DNA from: Hyphomonadaceae bacterium | GTDB taxonomy: Bacteria > Pseudomonadota > Alphaproteobacteria > Caulobacterales > Aquidulcibacteraceae | Direction of reading: 5' to 3' | DNA length: 38,010 nucleotides | Assembly: GCA_022843225.1 (NCBI GenBank) | Contig: JALHOC010000020.1 | Coordinates: forward strand, 1-38,010 | In this document: one piece after another, positions 23,176 through 34,312 of the stretch | Layout: every line of letters starts with the position of its first letter | How positions within the stretch are numbered: position 1 is the stretch's first letter | Position numbers and translations under genes: made by a program | Notes under the pieces: model-generated | What the model was told of the DNA's origin: nothing | Databases searched by the model: none | The model's input: the letters and a program-made list of their open reading frames with translations, nothing else

Positions 23176-26100
23176 TCATTGTCCTCGTGGCGCAATTGTA
23201 ATGGCGCTGGTGGTGGTGCGCGCCATCACGCCAGGGCGATACATGTCCTCTGCTTGCGCGGCGGGCAGAGTGAAACGACCCGGCGTCACCGCACGCACCA
23301 TGTAAGCGTAGCGGAACGGCCCGCGCAGATCAGCGGACGCCACGAACCGGTCGTCACGGCTTTCTTGGACCTGATTGTACGTGATCTCGCCGACCCAAGC
23401 GAATGGCCCACGACGCGACCCGCCATCCCAGTTCGTGCCCGACCCATCCATCGGCGTCAGCAGCGACTCGATCTCAAGTCCGGCCGGCAAGAGATCGACA
23501 ACGACCGTGGGATGATTGCGCGCGCCCTCGGGCTGGCCGGAGACCACCACGATCAAACGATCGCCTTGGCGCACGGCGTCGAGGTCAGCCATTGTACCGT
23601 CGAGACGGAACACGCGCTTATCGATCGTGTAGCCCGCCTGCATGGAAGGCGGCGCCTCGATTGGTACGCCTGACGCCGCAATGGTGCGCCACGCCGGCCC
23701 GCGCGCTGCGTTGCGGAACACAAGCCCAGCAGCCAAGCGCTGCGCATTCGCCATGACGCGCCGCTCGGCCATGGCTTGGCCGTTCAAAGTGACATTGATC
23801 GGGCCTGCGCGTTCCAACAACGCATTCGCCGCCAGCAGAAGCTGCACTTGCTCCTGCGTCATAAGCAGCCCCGCCTCCGGCGCGTCGCGCTCAAGCCGGA
23901 CGCGCAGTCGGTTGACCAGGTCGGTCTCGCCCGCTTCGGCCGCTAACGCCAACACGCCCGCGAGATCGCGCAGTGGAGTCTGGTACCAATCGCCGACATT
24001 GCGATAGCCCAGAGCCCGTTCGGCTTGCTGGAACGCGTTCCTCGACCGCGCGCGGTCGCCCATATGGGCGAGCGCGGCTGCGATATGCGCGCGCGCCAAT
24101 GGCGAAGGCTCATCGCGCAAGCGGTTGTCGTGATAATAGCGCAGCTGGCCAATATCGGCCTCGCCATTGCGCGCCAGTACATAAAGCGCATAGGCCGCCG
24201 CGCGCGAGCGCATCAGCTCGTTGGTGTCGTTCGACCCTGGCCACCGATAGACCTCGAACTGGTAGCCGACCGAGCCGAAATCATTGAGCCGCGCGACGCG
24301 GCGCAGCGCCGCATAGGCTTGTTGCAAGGGCTGACGGGGCACCGCGAAGCCCTGAGCACGCGCGCGCGACAGGAAGTCGGTCACGTAGGCGCCCAGCCAA
24401 GGCGAGGCGTAGCCGTCGCCAGCGCTCCACAGTCCGAACGCTCCGTCGGGACCTTGGCGATCGAGCAATTGCGTTGCCGCCTCTTGCACGCGCCGTGTGA
24501 TACGGGGATCGCGCGCGCGATCTGCCTCGGACGCAAGCGTATTGTAATAAAGCAGCGGCATCGCCACCGATGTCAGCTGTTCAGAGCAACCGTAGGGATA
24601 GCGATACAATTCGTCGAGAAGCGGCGCGGGATCGATGCCCGCGAGGTTCGAGAATGAAATCAAAGCTTGCGAGCCCGAGGGCTGGAACCCCGCCAGAGTA
24701 TCCGCGGGCGCTCGCCACGAGGCGCCTGCGGCCTGCGGCTCGGTGCTTGTGATTGTGATCGGCATCCAGGGCGCGCGCGATTGGATGTCGTACGTGCGCT
24801 CGACAGACGTGAAGCCGCTCGGGCCTTCAAGCCGCAACGTGATGCGCCCAACGCCCAAAGGCCCGCCGCTAATTGGGATCAGCGCTGTTTGCCGCTGGCC
24901 GCGCGTGAGCTGGAAGCGACGCGGCTGCGTTTGGATGCGTGCGGTGTCGGAACCCGCGATCGTAACGGTATAGGCGCCATTCGGACCTTCGACATTATCG
25001 ATGTTGAGCGCACCTTGCGCGGCGTCGCCCGGCGCCAGGAAGCGCGGCAGGATCAATTCCGCCACCACCGGATCGCGCACGACAATCTGTTCGGCGTCTT
25101 GACCCAGTGCGGTTTGGCTCCACGCCACCGCCATGAGCCGCAGCGTGCCGTTGAAGTCCGGCACATCCATGGGGATCATTGCGCGACCGCCGCGCACTTC
25201 GACGATATCGGAGACAAGCGCGACCGTGCGCGTCGGCACGACCGTTAGCCCTTCGCCCCCCAAACTATCGCCACCTTGGCGCGGCGTTGCCGGCGCGCCA
25301 AGGTTTGGATTGAGCAAGCGGCCATAATCGTCGCGCACATCGACGCCGAGCGCGCGTCGGCCGAAGAAATAATCGACCGGGTTGGGACTCGTATATTTGG
25401 TGATGTTGAGGATGCCCTCATCCACCATGGCGATGGCGACGCGCACGCGCTCTCCGCTTTGGACGTTGCGCACCTGCACCGGCACTTCGATGCGCGTGCG
25501 TGGGCGCACGTTCTCGAGGCCGGCGCCGGCGATCACTTCCAATGTCCGCCCGCCCATATCGACCGGCACGTACGCCACGCCGATGGCGCGGCGCGGCACC
25601 GGCAAATTCACCGGATCGCGCGGCGTGATGACAGTGACCAGCACATAAGCGCCAGAGCCCCACTCCGCAGAGACAGGAAGGTCGATTGTCGTGCCCTCAG
25701 CGCTGACGCGCACGGTGCGGGTTTCGATCACGCGATCAGTCGCAACCACGATTTGCGCTTCGCCAGCGTACGGCGGGCGAATTTGCACGCGCGCGCGCGC
25801 GCCAGGCCGCACAGAATCGCCGGGCGCGACAACACTGACCATATCCGGCGTCGCGTCGTCGTCAGCCGGGCCGCCCCAACCGACGCCGAAGCGCTGCGAG
25901 GCTTCCGCACCCGTGCGAGTCTCCCGCACGATCAAACGGTAGGAGCCCGAGCGCAGGCCATCCTTGGCGATGCGCAGCGGTTCGCCGGCGGGAATGTCGA
26001 CGGTTGCGCCATCGACGGGAATGTCGCGCCCGGTACGCCGCCAGCGCCAATTCCCGTTGTCCAGATACCAATCGTAGTTCCAGTCCTCGCGCACCAGCTG

Positions 26101-28236
26101 CCATTGCACGCCGCGCACGCCGACGCGATTGGCGGCCGCATTGAGCGCGATCACATCATAGGCGACGCGCTCTCCCGCCCCGGCGCGGCGATTTTCGAAT
26201 TGCGGCTTCAGGCCGATATAGAGATCGCGCAGACGCACCGGCAGCGTGAAGCCTTCACGCACCATGCGCCCGCCCGGATCGGCGACCGAGACCACCATGC
26301 GCGCGCGCAGCGGCAGCGTCGTATCCGGCTCTTCCGGCAATTGCAGCGAGAGCTGCGCCGCGCCTTGCCCATCCGTGACGGTTCCCGGCAGTTGGAAGAA
26401 CCGCTCGTTGAAGCTTTCGTCGGCGCGGCCGAACGCAAAGCCTTCTTGCTCGGGGAATGGATTGGGATCGACGACGAGACGCGCTTCCGCCTCCACCGCG
26501 AGGCCCGATCCCGGCGCGCCATAGAGGAAGTCCGCCTGCACGCCCACGGCTTGGCTCTGCCCACGACGCAAGATCACATTGCGCTCATCGAGCTGCTCTT
26601 CCGAAGGATTGAAGGTGACGCGCAGACGCTGCGGCACGAAATCCTCGACCGACCAGCTCACTTCGCCCGCGATTGCGTCCTGACCATCGACCAAAAGCTC
26701 TGCGCGCCACTGTCCGCGCGGGGCGCTGCGATCGAGCTCAATATTCTTGGCGATAGCTCCGCCATCGACAGCCTCGGTCAAGCGCATGCGGCGCGCTTCG
26801 GTGCCGTTTGGGCGATAGACGACGAGCGTCGCCTGCCGATCGGCGATTGCGCGGCCGACTTGATCGCGAATCAAGCCAATCAAACGCACGCGCTCGCCAG
26901 GGCGATAGATGCCGCGCTCCGTGTAGAGATAGGCGTCGATGTCGCCGGGCGCGCGGCGTCCATCCACGCCTCGATCGGAGAGATCAAGGCTCGCGCCCTG
27001 CAAGTCGAGCGCGGCGAAGTCGCCGCCGGCGCCATAGGCCATCACGTATCGGGCACGCGCGGGCCCCTCGCCATTGACCAAGGCTTCAGCGAAGCGCACG
27101 CGGCCTTCCGTATCGGTGCGGGTGCGCGCGAGTTCTTCGTTGTTCTGCGCGATCAAGGTGAGCGTCACGTTCGCCATTGGTCGCGCCGTGCGCAGCGAGC
27201 GCACCACGACATCAACACCGGTGGCGCCACTGAACGTCTGGAGCGCTAGATCCGTATACATGATCCAACGATAGGCGGACGCAGGGCTCTCGTTTTCACC
27301 GCTGCCGCGCTGACCAGCGCTCGGGCTTGAATCACGTATCTTGACGACATAGGCGCCTGGACGCATCTCGCGCAGCGCCGCGCCAAGCGCGAACACGGTC
27401 GTCACCGCGCTGTTGCGGCGGCTGGCGTCAACGTCGATTTCGCCTTCATAAACGGGCACGCCAACGCCCTCGGCGGCGCCGTCGAAGCCCCAATAATTCC
27501 AGCCGCCCTCTTCATTGATCTCGCCTTGAGATATCGTGTGCTGAGACAGAATGCGGTCGGGCACGCGCAGCACTTCGACCTTGATGCGCGAAACATTGAC
27601 CGTCTCGATCGCAATGCCATCGGCTTCGGCGCGCGGCAGAATGGTGCCGTTGCCGGCGAAGCCGACATAGGTGGGGCGATCGCCGAAAGTAAGCGTGAAG
27701 GTTTCATCGGCCTCGGTGCGTTCGCCCGATTGCGCGGGCAAACCTTGGCGGACCGTGATTTGGCGCTCTGGCTCGAACGGCAAGCCGCCCAGGCACAACA
27801 AATTGCCCGACACGTCCGTCTGCACCGGGATCGCCGGCTCAATGACCAGGTAATCGCTAAAATTCACCGAAGCGTCGGTCGAAAGCGCTTGGCTGAATTC
27901 TAAACACGCGCGCGGCTCGGCTTGGTCCATCTCGGCGCGCAGGCGTACGAAGGCCATGCCCTCAACTTGGGCAATGCCCGCGCGCGGCGCATCAGCGTTG
28001 CGCGCGCGTTCACCTGGGAACACGGCGCCGATCTGCATGGCTTCGACCACCGAGGCGCCGGTACCAACACGCCCCAACACCGCGCCGCCCCAAAGCCCAA
28101 TCAGAAGCGCCACGGAGGTTGCAAGTACCGTGTTGCGATTGGCGATGAGATATTCGCGCGCGGGCGCAATCCAGGACCAATCCAATTTGCGGGGATCGAT
28201 ACGTTCGGCGAGCGATTTCCAGTCGAAGGCAGCCAT
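23176..28236 (-). CDS. yfhM: Bacterial alpha-2-macroglobulin with thioester
   Basis: 1686 residues, the usual size for this family. After a cytoplasmic N-terminus and one membrane helix (about 40-58) come repeated macroglobulin (MG) domains, a bait-like region, and the thioester domain with Cys1217-Ser-Glu-Gln1220 in YGCSEQLTS; the Cys and Gln form the thioester that traps attacking proteases. A receptor-type C-terminal domain follows. The common motif is C-L-E-Q; Ser replaces Leu here, which keeps the essential pair. E. coli YfhM is a lipoprotein, whereas this one has a transmembrane anchor. It works with PBP1C in periplasmic defence. The ATG at 28236 has GGGAG upstream. Confidence 0.93.
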   Translation of the reverse strand: MAAFDWKSLAERIDPRKLDWSWIAPAREYLIANRNTVLATSVALLIGLWGGAVLGRVGTGASVVEAMQIGAVFPGERARNADAPRAGIAQVEGMAFVRLRAEMDQAEPRACLEFSQALSTDASVNFSDYLVIEPAIPVQTDVSGNLLCLGGLPFEPERQITVRQGLPAQSGERTEADETFTLTFGDRPTYVGFAGNGTILPRAEADGIAIETVNVSRIKVEVLRVPDRILSQHTISQGEINEEGGWNYWGFDGAAEGVGVPVYEGEIDVDASRRNSAVTTVFALGAALREMRPGAYVVKIRDSSPSAGQRGSGENESPASAYRWIMYTDLALQTFSGATGVDVVVRSLRTARPMANVTLTLIAQNNEELARTRTDTEGRVRFAEALVNGEGPARARYVMAYGAGGDFAALDLQGASLDLSDRGVDGRRAPGDIDAYLYTERGIYRPGERVRLIGLIRDQVGRAIADRQATLVVYRPNGTEARRMRLTEAVDGGAIAKNIELDRSAPRGQWRAELLVDGQDAIAGEVSWSVEDFVPQRLRVTFNPSEEQLDERNVILRRGQSQAVGVQADFLYGAPGSGLAVEAEARLVVDPNPFPEQEGFAFGRADESFNERFFQLPGTVTDGQGAAQLSLQLPEEPDTTLPLRARMVVSVADPGGRMVREGFTLPVRLRDLYIGLKPQFENRRAGAGERVAYDVIALNAAANRVGVRGVQWQLVREDWNYDWYLDNGNWRWRRTGRDIPVDGATVDIPAGEPLRIAKDGLRSGSYRLIVRETRTGAEASQRFGVGWGGPADDDATPDMVSVVAPGDSVRPGARARVQIRPPYAGEAQIVVATDRVIETRTVRVSAEGTTIDLPVSAEWGSGAYVLVTVITPRDPVNLPVPRRAIGVAYVPVDMGGRTLEVIAGAGLENVRPRTRIEVPVQVRNVQSGERVRVAIAMVDEGILNITKYTSPNPVDYFFGRRALGVDVRDDYGRLLNPNLGAPATPRQGGDSLGGEGLTVVPTRTVALVSDIVEVRGGRAMIPMDVPDFNGTLRLMAVAWSQTALGQDAEQIVVRDPVVAELILPRFLAPGDAAQGALNIDNVEGPNGAYTVTIAGSDTARIQTQPRRFQLTRGQRQTALIPISGGPLGVGRITLRLEGPSGFTSVERTYDIQSRAPWMPITITSTEPQAAGASWRAPADTLAGFQPSGSQALISFSNLAGIDPAPLLDELYRYPYGCSEQLTSVAMPLLYYNTLASEADRARDPRITRRVQEAATQLLDRQGPDGAFGLWSAGDGYASPWLGAYVTDFLSRARAQGFAVPRQPLQQAYAALRRVARLNDFGSVGYQFEVYRWPGSNDTNELMRSRAAAYALYVLARNGEADIGQLRYYHDNRLRDEPSPLARAHIAAALAHMGDRARSRNAFQQAERALGYRNVGDWYQTPLRDLAGVLALAAEAGETDLVNRLRVRLERDAPEAGLLMTQEQVQLLLAANALLERAGPINVTLNGQAMAERRVMANAQRLAAGLVFRNAARGPAWRTIAASGVPIEAPPSMQAGYTIDKRVFRLDGTMADLDAVRQGDRLIVVVSGQPEGARNHPTVVVDLLPAGLEIESLLTPMDGSGTNWDGGSRRGPFAWVGEITYNQVQESRDDRFVASADLRGPFRYAYMVRAVTPGRFTLPAAQAEDMYRPGVMARTTTSAITIAPRGQ

Positions 28237-28458
28237 CGTGCGCGTCTCCCGTCCCACCCGGACAATCCAGCATTGCCCGAGGCTCGCGCTGCCGGCAAGT
28301 CAGCATTAATTTCCGGCAAAGTTCAGGCGGAGCGTCGCCAATCATTGAAATTGAGCCTCCTCACTAGAAGGCGCGCTGATCGCCAGATAGAACACCTCAA
28401 AACACAAAGATGACGGCGGCGTCGCTTTTTGGGCGCCGTTACGGGAGGTAGACGACAC

Positions 28459-30210
28459 ATGACCGACGCTGGCGCCAAGCCCGCCTTTCCCGCCATGCCG
28501 ATCGAGCATGCGCACAAGCTGCTGACACAGCCCGGGACGATGTTCGAGGTCGGCGAAGAGACCATTCGCGGCGTCACCTTCAAGGTCTGGAAAAACGCCC
28601 CCCCGACTCTGCGCGAAGTGTTTGCGCTCGCCGGGATGTTTGGGCCGCGCGAGTTTCTCGTGTTCGAAGACGAGCGCGCTACGATTGCCGCCTTCCAGAC
28701 CGCCGCGAAAACGTTCGCGGCCGAGTTGATCGCCGATGGCGTTAAGCCCGGCGACCGCCTGGCCATTGTCATGCGCAATCTGCCGGAATGGCCGGTCGCG
28801 TTCTGGGGTGGCGTGTTAGCAGGCGCGATCGTGACGCCGCTCAATGCCTGGTGGACCGGCGCCGAACTCGAATACGGCCTGCAAGACAGCGGATCGTCGG
28901 TCGTGGTGGTTGATAGTGAGCGCTATGAGCGCTTGCGCGATCACCTGCCGAATTGCCCTGATGTGCGCAGAGTTTACGTCTCACGGCTGCGCGAGGATAT
29001 CGCCGACCCGATGGTGCGGCGCCTGGAAAGCGTGATCGGCGCCACCAACGCATGGAAGGATCTGCCGGCGCCCGCCGAGGGCGCCTACCCGCCGCGCCTG
29101 CCTGACGACGATGTGACGATCTTCTACACGTCGGGCACGACGGGCAAACCGAAAGGCGCGGTGATCACCCACCGCAATATCATTTCCAACATGCTGAACT
29201 CAGCATCGGCGCAGGCGCGCGCGTTCTTGCGTCGGGGCGAGATGCCGCCGGCGCCCGACCCGACCGCGCCGCAGAAAGCCTCGCTGATGTCGGTGCCGTT
29301 CTTCCACGCCACCGGCTGCTTTGCCGTCATGATTCCGTTTATGATGGGTGGCAACAAGCTTGTGATGCAGCGCAAATGGGACACCGATCTCGCGCTCCCC
29401 CTTATCGTGAAAGAGCGCATCACCCATGTCGGCGGCGTGCCGACAATTGCCTGGCAGATCCTCGAACATCCCAAGGTCGATGAATACGACCTCTCTTGTC
29501 TTGAAGGGATTTCCTATGGTGGCGCGCCAGCCGCGCCAGAACTGGTCAAGCGCATTAAGCAACGCTTTCCTCTCGCCGTGCCAGGCCAGGGCTGGGGCAT
29601 GACGGAAACGTCCGCCACGGCGGTGTCGAACAATGCCGAAGACTACGAGCGCAAGCCGAGTTCGTGCGGCGTGCCCGCCGCGACCGGCGAAGCCAAGATC
29701 GTCGGGCCGGACGGCGCCGAGATGCCGCGCGGCGAAGTGGGCGAGCTCTGGTACAAGGGGCCTGTCGTCGTGCGCGGCTATTGGAACAAGCCGGAAGCCA
29801 CGGCGGAAACCTTCGTCGATGGTTGGGTGAAAACCGGCGATCTGGCGAAGATGGACGAGGAAGGCTTCCTCTATATCGTCGACCGCGCCAAGGACATGCT
29901 GATCCGGGGCGGCGAAAACATCTACTGTGTCGAGGTCGAGAATGCGCTCTACGATCATCCTGCGGTGATGGACGCGGCTGTCATCGGCAAGCCGCATCAG
30001 AGCCTGGGCGAAGAACCGCTCGCCGTCGTGCACCTGAAGCCGGGCATGAACGCGACCAGCGATCAGCTACGTCACCACGTGGCGCAGAAGATCGCCGCGT
30101 TCAAAGTGCCGGTCGAAGTGATCTTCTGGCCAACGACATTGCCGCGCAACGCCAACGGCAAGATCGTGAAGCGCGATCTGAAAGCCGAGATCGAGAAGCC
30201 GCAATTCTAG
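28459..30210 (+). CDS. Class I acyl-CoA synthetase (AMP-forming)
   Basis: 583 residues of the adenylate-forming superfamily. The P-loop-like motif YTSGTTGKPKG spans 223-233; GQGWGMTETSA gives the A5 motif, and TGD, RAKDMLIRGGENIYCVEVE and NANGKIVKRDL give the later motifs, including the catalytic Lys near the end. It activates a carboxylic acid with ATP and transfers it to CoA; the range is probably medium to long-chain fatty acids, but the pocket cannot be read. The ATG at 28459 has GGGAGG upstream. It diverges from the alpha-2-macroglobulin gene across 222 bp and converges on the epoxide-hydrolase-like gene, 15 bp apart. Confidence 0.9.
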   Translation: MTDAGAKPAFPAMPIEHAHKLLTQPGTMFEVGEETIRGVTFKVWKNAPPTLREVFALAGMFGPREFLVFEDERATIAAFQTAAKTFAAELIADGVKPGDRLAIVMRNLPEWPVAFWGGVLAGAIVTPLNAWWTGAELEYGLQDSGSSVVVVDSERYERLRDHLPNCPDVRRVYVSRLREDIADPMVRRLESVIGATNAWKDLPAPAEGAYPPRLPDDDVTIFYTSGTTGKPKGAVITHRNIISNMLNSASAQARAFLRRGEMPPAPDPTAPQKASLMSVPFFHATGCFAVMIPFMMGGNKLVMQRKWDTDLALPLIVKERITHVGGVPTIAWQILEHPKVDEYDLSCLEGISYGGAPAAPELVKRIKQRFPLAVPGQGWGMTETSATAVSNNAEDYERKPSSCGVPAATGEAKIVGPDGAEMPRGEVGELWYKGPVVVRGYWNKPEATAETFVDGWVKTGDLAKMDEEGFLYIVDRAKDMLIRGGENIYCVEVENALYDHPAVMDAAVIGKPHQSLGEEPLAVVHLKPGMNATSDQLRHHVAQKIAAFKVPVEVIFWPTTLPRNANGKIVKRDLKAEIEKPQF

Positions 30211-30225
30211 GCGACGAGCAAGGCT

Positions 30226-31203
30226 CTACAGCGTCGCCAGCCAATCGATGATCTGACCCGTCGTGGCGTCGGGCGCTTCCTGCTGCACCCAATGGCCAGC
30301 GCCGGGGTTGATGTGGGCGCCGCGAAAGTCCGTGAGCTGCTCGCGCATTGTCGCGATCAGGGTATCGGGATTGCCGTCGCCGAACATCTTCAACACCATG
30401 TCCTGCGCGCCGGCGATGAACAGCGACGGCTGATGGATCTTGCGATCTTCGACCGCGTTCATCATCGCCCAGTCGCGCTCGAAATTGCGGTAACGATTGA
30501 TCGGCCCGCGAAAGCCTGAGCGCTCGAACTCGCCGACGAAATAGTCGATGTCGGCGGGCGAGAGCCATGATGGAAAGGGATCGGGATCGGGCAACCCCTT
30601 CAGCATCGGCTCATCGGCGGGTTTGTTGTTATCCCCCCAACGCCCGTCAGCTTGGGCCGAAGCGGCGTAATACATGCGTCGCAGCGTGCCGCGCACGTCG
30701 ACCTCGAACTCGGCCTCGGCGACACCCTCGTTCTGAAAATAGGCCATGTAGAAGAATTTGCCTTGGTCGGTATACATGGCCTTGAAAATTTGGCTGAGCG
30801 GCATCGGCGGCAGCGCATAATACGGCACCGATAGCCCCGCCACGCCGCGCACTTTGTTCGGGTGCAACACGGCTGTGTGCCATACGATTGGCGCGCCCCA
30901 ATCGTGCCCGATCACAACAGCCGGTTTTCCCGGTGAGAGCGCATCGATCACGCCGGCCACATCCGCGGTCATGTTCGCCATCGAATAGGCATCGACCGCG
31001 TGCGGCTTGTCGGAGCCGCCATAGCCGCGGACATCGATGGCGCAGGCGGTGAACCCAGCGGCAGCCAAGGGCGCCATCTGGTGGCGCCACGAATACCAGC
31101 TCTCGGGAAAGCCATGCACCAAGACAACCAGCGGCCCCTCGCCTTGAACCGCCGCGCGCACGCGGATGCCATTGGTTTCGATCATTCTGAAATCGGGGCT
31201 CAT
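30226..31203 (-). CDS. Epoxide hydrolase-like alpha/beta hydrolase
   Basis: 325 residues. The HGFPESWYSWR segment (30-40), the nucleophile Asp101 in GHDWGAP, and His304 in PGAGHWVQQE match soluble epoxide hydrolases and haloalkane dehalogenases, which use an Asp nucleophile. An acid partner lies in AGAQDMV. The cap region holds two Tyr (around FFYMAYFQNEGVAE and RRMYYAAS) that could polarise an epoxide. No signal peptide; cytoplasmic. The ATG at 31203 has a strong AAGGAG site. It lies 72 bases after the potassium antiporter gene on the same strand; whether they share a transcript is unclear. Confidence 0.88.
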   Translation of the reverse strand: MSPDFRMIETNGIRVRAAVQGEGPLVVLVHGFPESWYSWRHQMAPLAAAGFTACAIDVRGYGGSDKPHAVDAYSMANMTADVAGVIDALSPGKPAVVIGHDWGAPIVWHTAVLHPNKVRGVAGLSVPYYALPPMPLSQIFKAMYTDQGKFFYMAYFQNEGVAEAEFEVDVRGTLRRMYYAASAQADGRWGDNNKPADEPMLKGLPDPDPFPSWLSPADIDYFVGEFERSGFRGPINRYRNFERDWAMMNAVEDRKIHQPSLFIAGAQDMVLKMFGDGNPDTLIATMREQLTDFRGAHINPGAGHWVQQEAPDATTGQIIDWLATL

Positions 31204-31275
31204 GGCTTCTCCTTCGCGAGGCAAGCGCACTTATAGCCCCCGAACAGGCGCGCCGCATCACTTCTCTGGCGGCAA

Positions 31276-33117
31276 TCAGCGCGCGCCTCCCTCGATCACC
31301 TCTGCGGCTTCCTCGTTGAGCGCCTTGGCCTCGCGGCTGGGCACGATCAGCGGCGCCGGTTGCGGGGTCGTCATATTGCCGCGCAACAGCGAGCGCCCCG
31401 CTTCAAGCCCCCCCGCAATCTGGGCTTCGAGCCGTTGCGCGTCGCGATCGCGGACTTCTTCGATCGTCTCGGCGATCTCAATGTCGTCCACGCCCAGCCC
31501 GCGCAGCACTGCGCCTGAGAACGCGAGCGCCGATTCCATGGTTTCGCGGATTTGGTAGTCGACGCCAGCCTTGACCAACCTCAGCACGTGACCACGATCG
31601 AAGGCGCGCACGAAGAGCTTGGCTTGCGGGAATTCGGCCTTCACTAAGTCGACGATCTTGTCGGCCACTTCCGGCTTGTCGATGCACACGAGGATCGCCT
31701 CCGCGCGTGAGGCGCCAGATGCGTGCAGCACGTCGAGTCTCGAACCATCGCCGTAATAAACCTTGAAGCCGAACTTCGCTGCGGCGCGGATCATGTCCAC
31801 ATCGTTCTCGATCAAGGACACGTCTATGCCGCGCGCCAGCAAGGGTTGGCTCGCCATTTGCGCAAACCGGCCAAAGCCGATGAACAGGACACGGCCCTCG
31901 AGGTCTGCCGCCTCCTCGACGCCATCGCGCGATTCCGTCGGCGCGGGCGTCAATCGGCGTTGCGCGATCACCACCAACGGAACCATCGCCATGGAGACAA
32001 TGACTATCGCCGTCAGGATGGAAGCGAGGCGCGGATCAAAAATCCCTGCCGCCAGCGCCGCAGCATAAAGGACGAACGCGAACTCTCCACCTTGCGCGAA
32101 CAAGGCGGCGCGCTGCACGCTCTCGCGCCAATCCGCGCCAAAGAGGCGCGCCACCAGAAAGACGCCAAAACCCTGCACCGCCATAAACACCAGCGCGCCA
32201 AGCGCGATGATCTGCCAGTTCGCCAAAGCCGCAGGAATGTCGAGCGACATGCCCACGCTCATGAAAAACAAGCCGAGCAGGATGCCGCGAAACGGCTCGA
32301 CGTCGGCTTCCAATTGATGACGGAACGACGATTCCGAGAGCAAAACCCCAGCTAGAAAGGCGCCCATCGCCATCGAGAGCCCGCCAAGCTGCATCAAGAA
32401 CGCCGCGCCCAAAACCACAAGTAGCGCCGCGGCCGTCATCACTTCGCGCGCACCCGAGCGCGCCAACAGCATGAAGATCGGATTGAGCACCCAGCGCCCA
32501 GCCGCGAACACGCCAGCGATGGCGGCCGCCGCGATCAGCGCGCTTTGCCATGCCGGCGGCGCGTTCTCGGCCACGGACGCGCCATTGAGCGAGGCAAGCA
32601 CCGCCACCAAGGCCAGCAGCGGCACGATGGAGAGGTCTTCGAACAACAGGATCGCTGTGGCGCGTCCGCCCGCGGGTGTCGCGGTTTGGCCAGCGTCATC
32701 CATCATTTTCATGATCACAGCCGTCGAGGACAGCGAAAAACCAAGCGCGGCGATCAAGGCCGCTTGCCAGCCCAGTCCGTAGAGAATGCCGACGCCCGCC
32801 AGCAACGACGCGCACACGGCCACATGCGCCGCGCCCATGCGGAAAATGTCACGCCGCAGCGCCCACAATTTCGCCGGGCGCATTTCAAGACCAATCAGAA
32901 ACAGGAACATCACGACGCCGAGTTCGGCGGCGTGCAACACCGCCTCGGGCTCGCCGATGACGCGCAGGCCGAAGGGTCCGATGATGAGGCCGGCGGCGAG
33001 ATAGCCCAGCACCGAGCCCAAACCGAGACGGATGAAGATCGGCGCCGCAACGACCCCCGCCGCCAGCACAGCCACCGCTTGGGCCAAACCCAGCCCGCCA
33101 TCCGTTTCAACCGCCAT
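31276..33117 (-). CDS. KefB/KefC-type potassium/proton antiporter (CPA2)
   Basis: 613 residues: an N-terminal antiporter domain of about 12 membrane helices (to about 385) and a cytoplasmic RCK/TrkA-N domain (from about 410) with a GFGRFAQ nucleotide-binding motif, an acidic residue ending the second strand (SLIENDVD), and DGSRLDVLHASGA. A Glu-rich C-terminal tail follows. It would exchange K+ (or Na+) for protons across the inner membrane, as glutathione-gated Kef systems do; gating ligand not known. The ATG at 33117 is chosen because the first helix follows at once; longer forms would extend into the chpT gene on the other strand. Confidence 0.9.
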   Translation of the reverse strand: MAVETDGGLGLAQAVAVLAAGVVAAPIFIRLGLGSVLGYLAAGLIIGPFGLRVIGEPEAVLHAAELGVVMFLFLIGLEMRPAKLWALRRDIFRMGAAHVAVCASLLAGVGILYGLGWQAALIAALGFSLSSTAVIMKMMDDAGQTATPAGGRATAILLFEDLSIVPLLALVAVLASLNGASVAENAPPAWQSALIAAAAIAGVFAAGRWVLNPIFMLLARSGAREVMTAAALLVVLGAAFLMQLGGLSMAMGAFLAGVLLSESSFRHQLEADVEPFRGILLGLFFMSVGMSLDIPAALANWQIIALGALVFMAVQGFGVFLVARLFGADWRESVQRAALFAQGGEFAFVLYAAALAAGIFDPRLASILTAIVIVSMAMVPLVVIAQRRLTPAPTESRDGVEEAADLEGRVLFIGFGRFAQMASQPLLARGIDVSLIENDVDMIRAAAKFGFKVYYGDGSRLDVLHASGASRAEAILVCIDKPEVADKIVDLVKAEFPQAKLFVRAFDRGHVLRLVKAGVDYQIRETMESALAFSGAVLRGLGVDDIEIAETIEEVRDRDAQRLEAQIAGGLEAGRSLLRGNMTTPQPAPLIVPSREAKALNEEAAEVIEGGAR

Positions 33118-33247
33118 TGGTACCCTGTTTGGTTTGCCCAGGGGGCTGCAGATAGCACGCGCGCAGGCGCTTTCCATGGGCGGCGAATCCGATTCAACGT
33201 CGGTGACTCTGTTGAGCCTTGGGCGGGTCCGCCTTGGAGCGCGCGCG

Positions 33248-33880
33248 ATGATCGAAAACACAAAGCTTACAGCGCTGGTCGCTTCGCGCATCTGCCACGA
33301 CATGGTCGAGCCGATGTCGGCGATCATCCAGGGTCTGGAAATGATCAAGGCGCAGGAAGGTGCCAAAACCGACCCAGACGCCCTCTCGCTTTTGGATCAT
33401 GGCGTGGGCAAGGCATGGGCGAAGCTCGAATTTTTCCGCTTCGCCATGGCTGGCGCGATGGCGGAAGGCGAGTCCACCTTGGAGGAAGGCCGTGAGGTCG
33501 CGCACAAGCTCTATTCAGCCTTGAAGGCCGATTTGAAGTGGAACGCGGCTCACGTGGCGATGCCCCGCCCAGCTGTGCGCGTGATCGTGAATTTGTTGCT
33601 GATTGCCAACGAATGCTTGCCTCGCGGCGGCACAGTCGAGGTGGTCGCGGAGAAGACGGCGTCGGGCGGCGAAGTGCGCATCATCGCCGCCGGCCCGCGG
33701 GCCAAGTTGCGCGAAGCCACGGCGCTGGCCTTGCGCGGCGAAGGCGAGGAGCCCTCGGGCCACACCATCCAGCCCACGCTCACCGGGCTCCTGGCCCGTC
33801 AAGGCGGCGTCGAGCTTTCGGCCCGCGAAAGCGAAGAGAGGGTCGAGCTGATCGCCCGCTCGCCCGCCTTCAAACTCTGA
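33248..33880 (+). CDS. chpT: ChpT-family histidine phosphotransferase
   Basis: 210 residues. A short dimerisation helix pair carries the phospho-accepting His17 in SRICHDMVEPMSAIIQGLEMI. The remaining 140 residues look like a kinase ATPase domain that has lost its ATP-binding boxes, the hallmark of ChpT. In Caulobacter, ChpT passes phosphate from the hybrid kinase CckA to CtrA and CpdR to control cell cycle and motility. The ATG at 33248 has TTGGAG upstream. It is followed after 66 bp by a single-domain receiver and a CheR-like gene on the same strand. In the gap lies a TTAA-N6-TTAA sequence. Confidence 0.9.
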   Translation: MIENTKLTALVASRICHDMVEPMSAIIQGLEMIKAQEGAKTDPDALSLLDHGVGKAWAKLEFFRFAMAGAMAEGESTLEEGREVAHKLYSALKADLKWNAAHVAMPRPAVRVIVNLLLIANECLPRGGTVEVVAEKTASGGEVRIIAAGPRAKLREATALALRGEGEEPSGHTIQPTLTGLLARQGGVELSARESEERVELIARSPAFKL

Positions 33881-33888
33881 ACAAGCCT

Positions 33889-33902
33889 TTAAGGCTCATT
33901 AA
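33889..33902 (+). promoter_or_regulatory. TTAA-N6-TTAA, possible CtrA-type half-site pair
   Basis: Two TTAA blocks separated by six bases lie 45 bp before the receiver gene. CtrA prefers TTAA-N7-TTAA, so the spacing is one base short. The left block is also the centre of a small palindrome (AGCCTTTAAGGCT), which could be the tail of the chpT unit. Weak evidence. Confidence 0.3.
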
Positions 33903-33946
33903 CCGGCAAGCTGCACAGTCGTGCGCGAATCCCTAGGAGTTCGCTC

Positions 33947-34312
33947 ATGAAACGCTGTCTCATCGTCGACGACAGCCGCGTGATTCGCAAAGTCGCGCGC
34001 CGTATTCTCGAAGACATGCGCTTCGAAGTCGAGGAAGCCGCTGACGGGCTTGAAGCGCTGCAGGCATGCCGCCGGCAGATGCCCGACGCGATCCTGCTGG
34101 ATTGGACCATGCCGGTGATGTCGGGCATCGATTTCCTCCGCCAATTGCGCAAGGAACCGGGCGGCGACATTCCGAGCGTCGTGTTCTGCACCACGGAAAA
34201 CGATGTCGAGAAAATCGCCGAGGCGCTCAAGGCCGGCGCCAACGAATACATGATGAAGCCTTTCGATGGCGACATCCTGCACTCCAAGTTCGCCGAGGCG
34301 GGCCTGATCTGA
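33947..34312 (+). CDS. CheY-like single-domain response regulator
   Basis: 121 residues, only a receiver domain: acidic DD at 8-9, phosphoacceptor Asp52 in LLDWTMPVMSG, a Thr pair in FCTTEN and Lys in YMMKPFD. With no output domain it must act by binding a partner or as a phosphate sink. Its stop overlaps the CheR-like start (TGATG), so they are coupled. Together with chpT upstream it could take phosphate from ChpT; or it may be a chemotaxis regulator separated from the main chemotaxis operon. The sequence cannot tell which. Confidence 0.92.
   Translation: MKRCLIVDDSRVIRKVARRILEDMRFEVEEAADGLEALQACRRQMPDAILLDWTMPVMSGIDFLRQLRKEPGGDIPSVVFCTTENDVEKIAEALKAGANEYMMKPFDGDILHSKFAEAGLI

Noticed and set aside
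25276-27249. 657-codon open frame antisense to the alpha-2-macroglobulin gene
   Set aside because: His/Arg/Asp-rich, no family motif, wholly inside a gene with clear domains on the other strand; a by-product of GC-rich codon usage.
28258-28458. Promoter for the acyl-CoA synthetase gene (TTGAAA near 28345)
   Set aside because: No -10 element at proper spacing could be supported.
33032-33247. N-terminal extension of ChpT
   Set aside because: It would overlap the start of the antiporter gene on the other strand and lacks similarity to ChpT; the ATG at 33248 has a good ribosome binding site.
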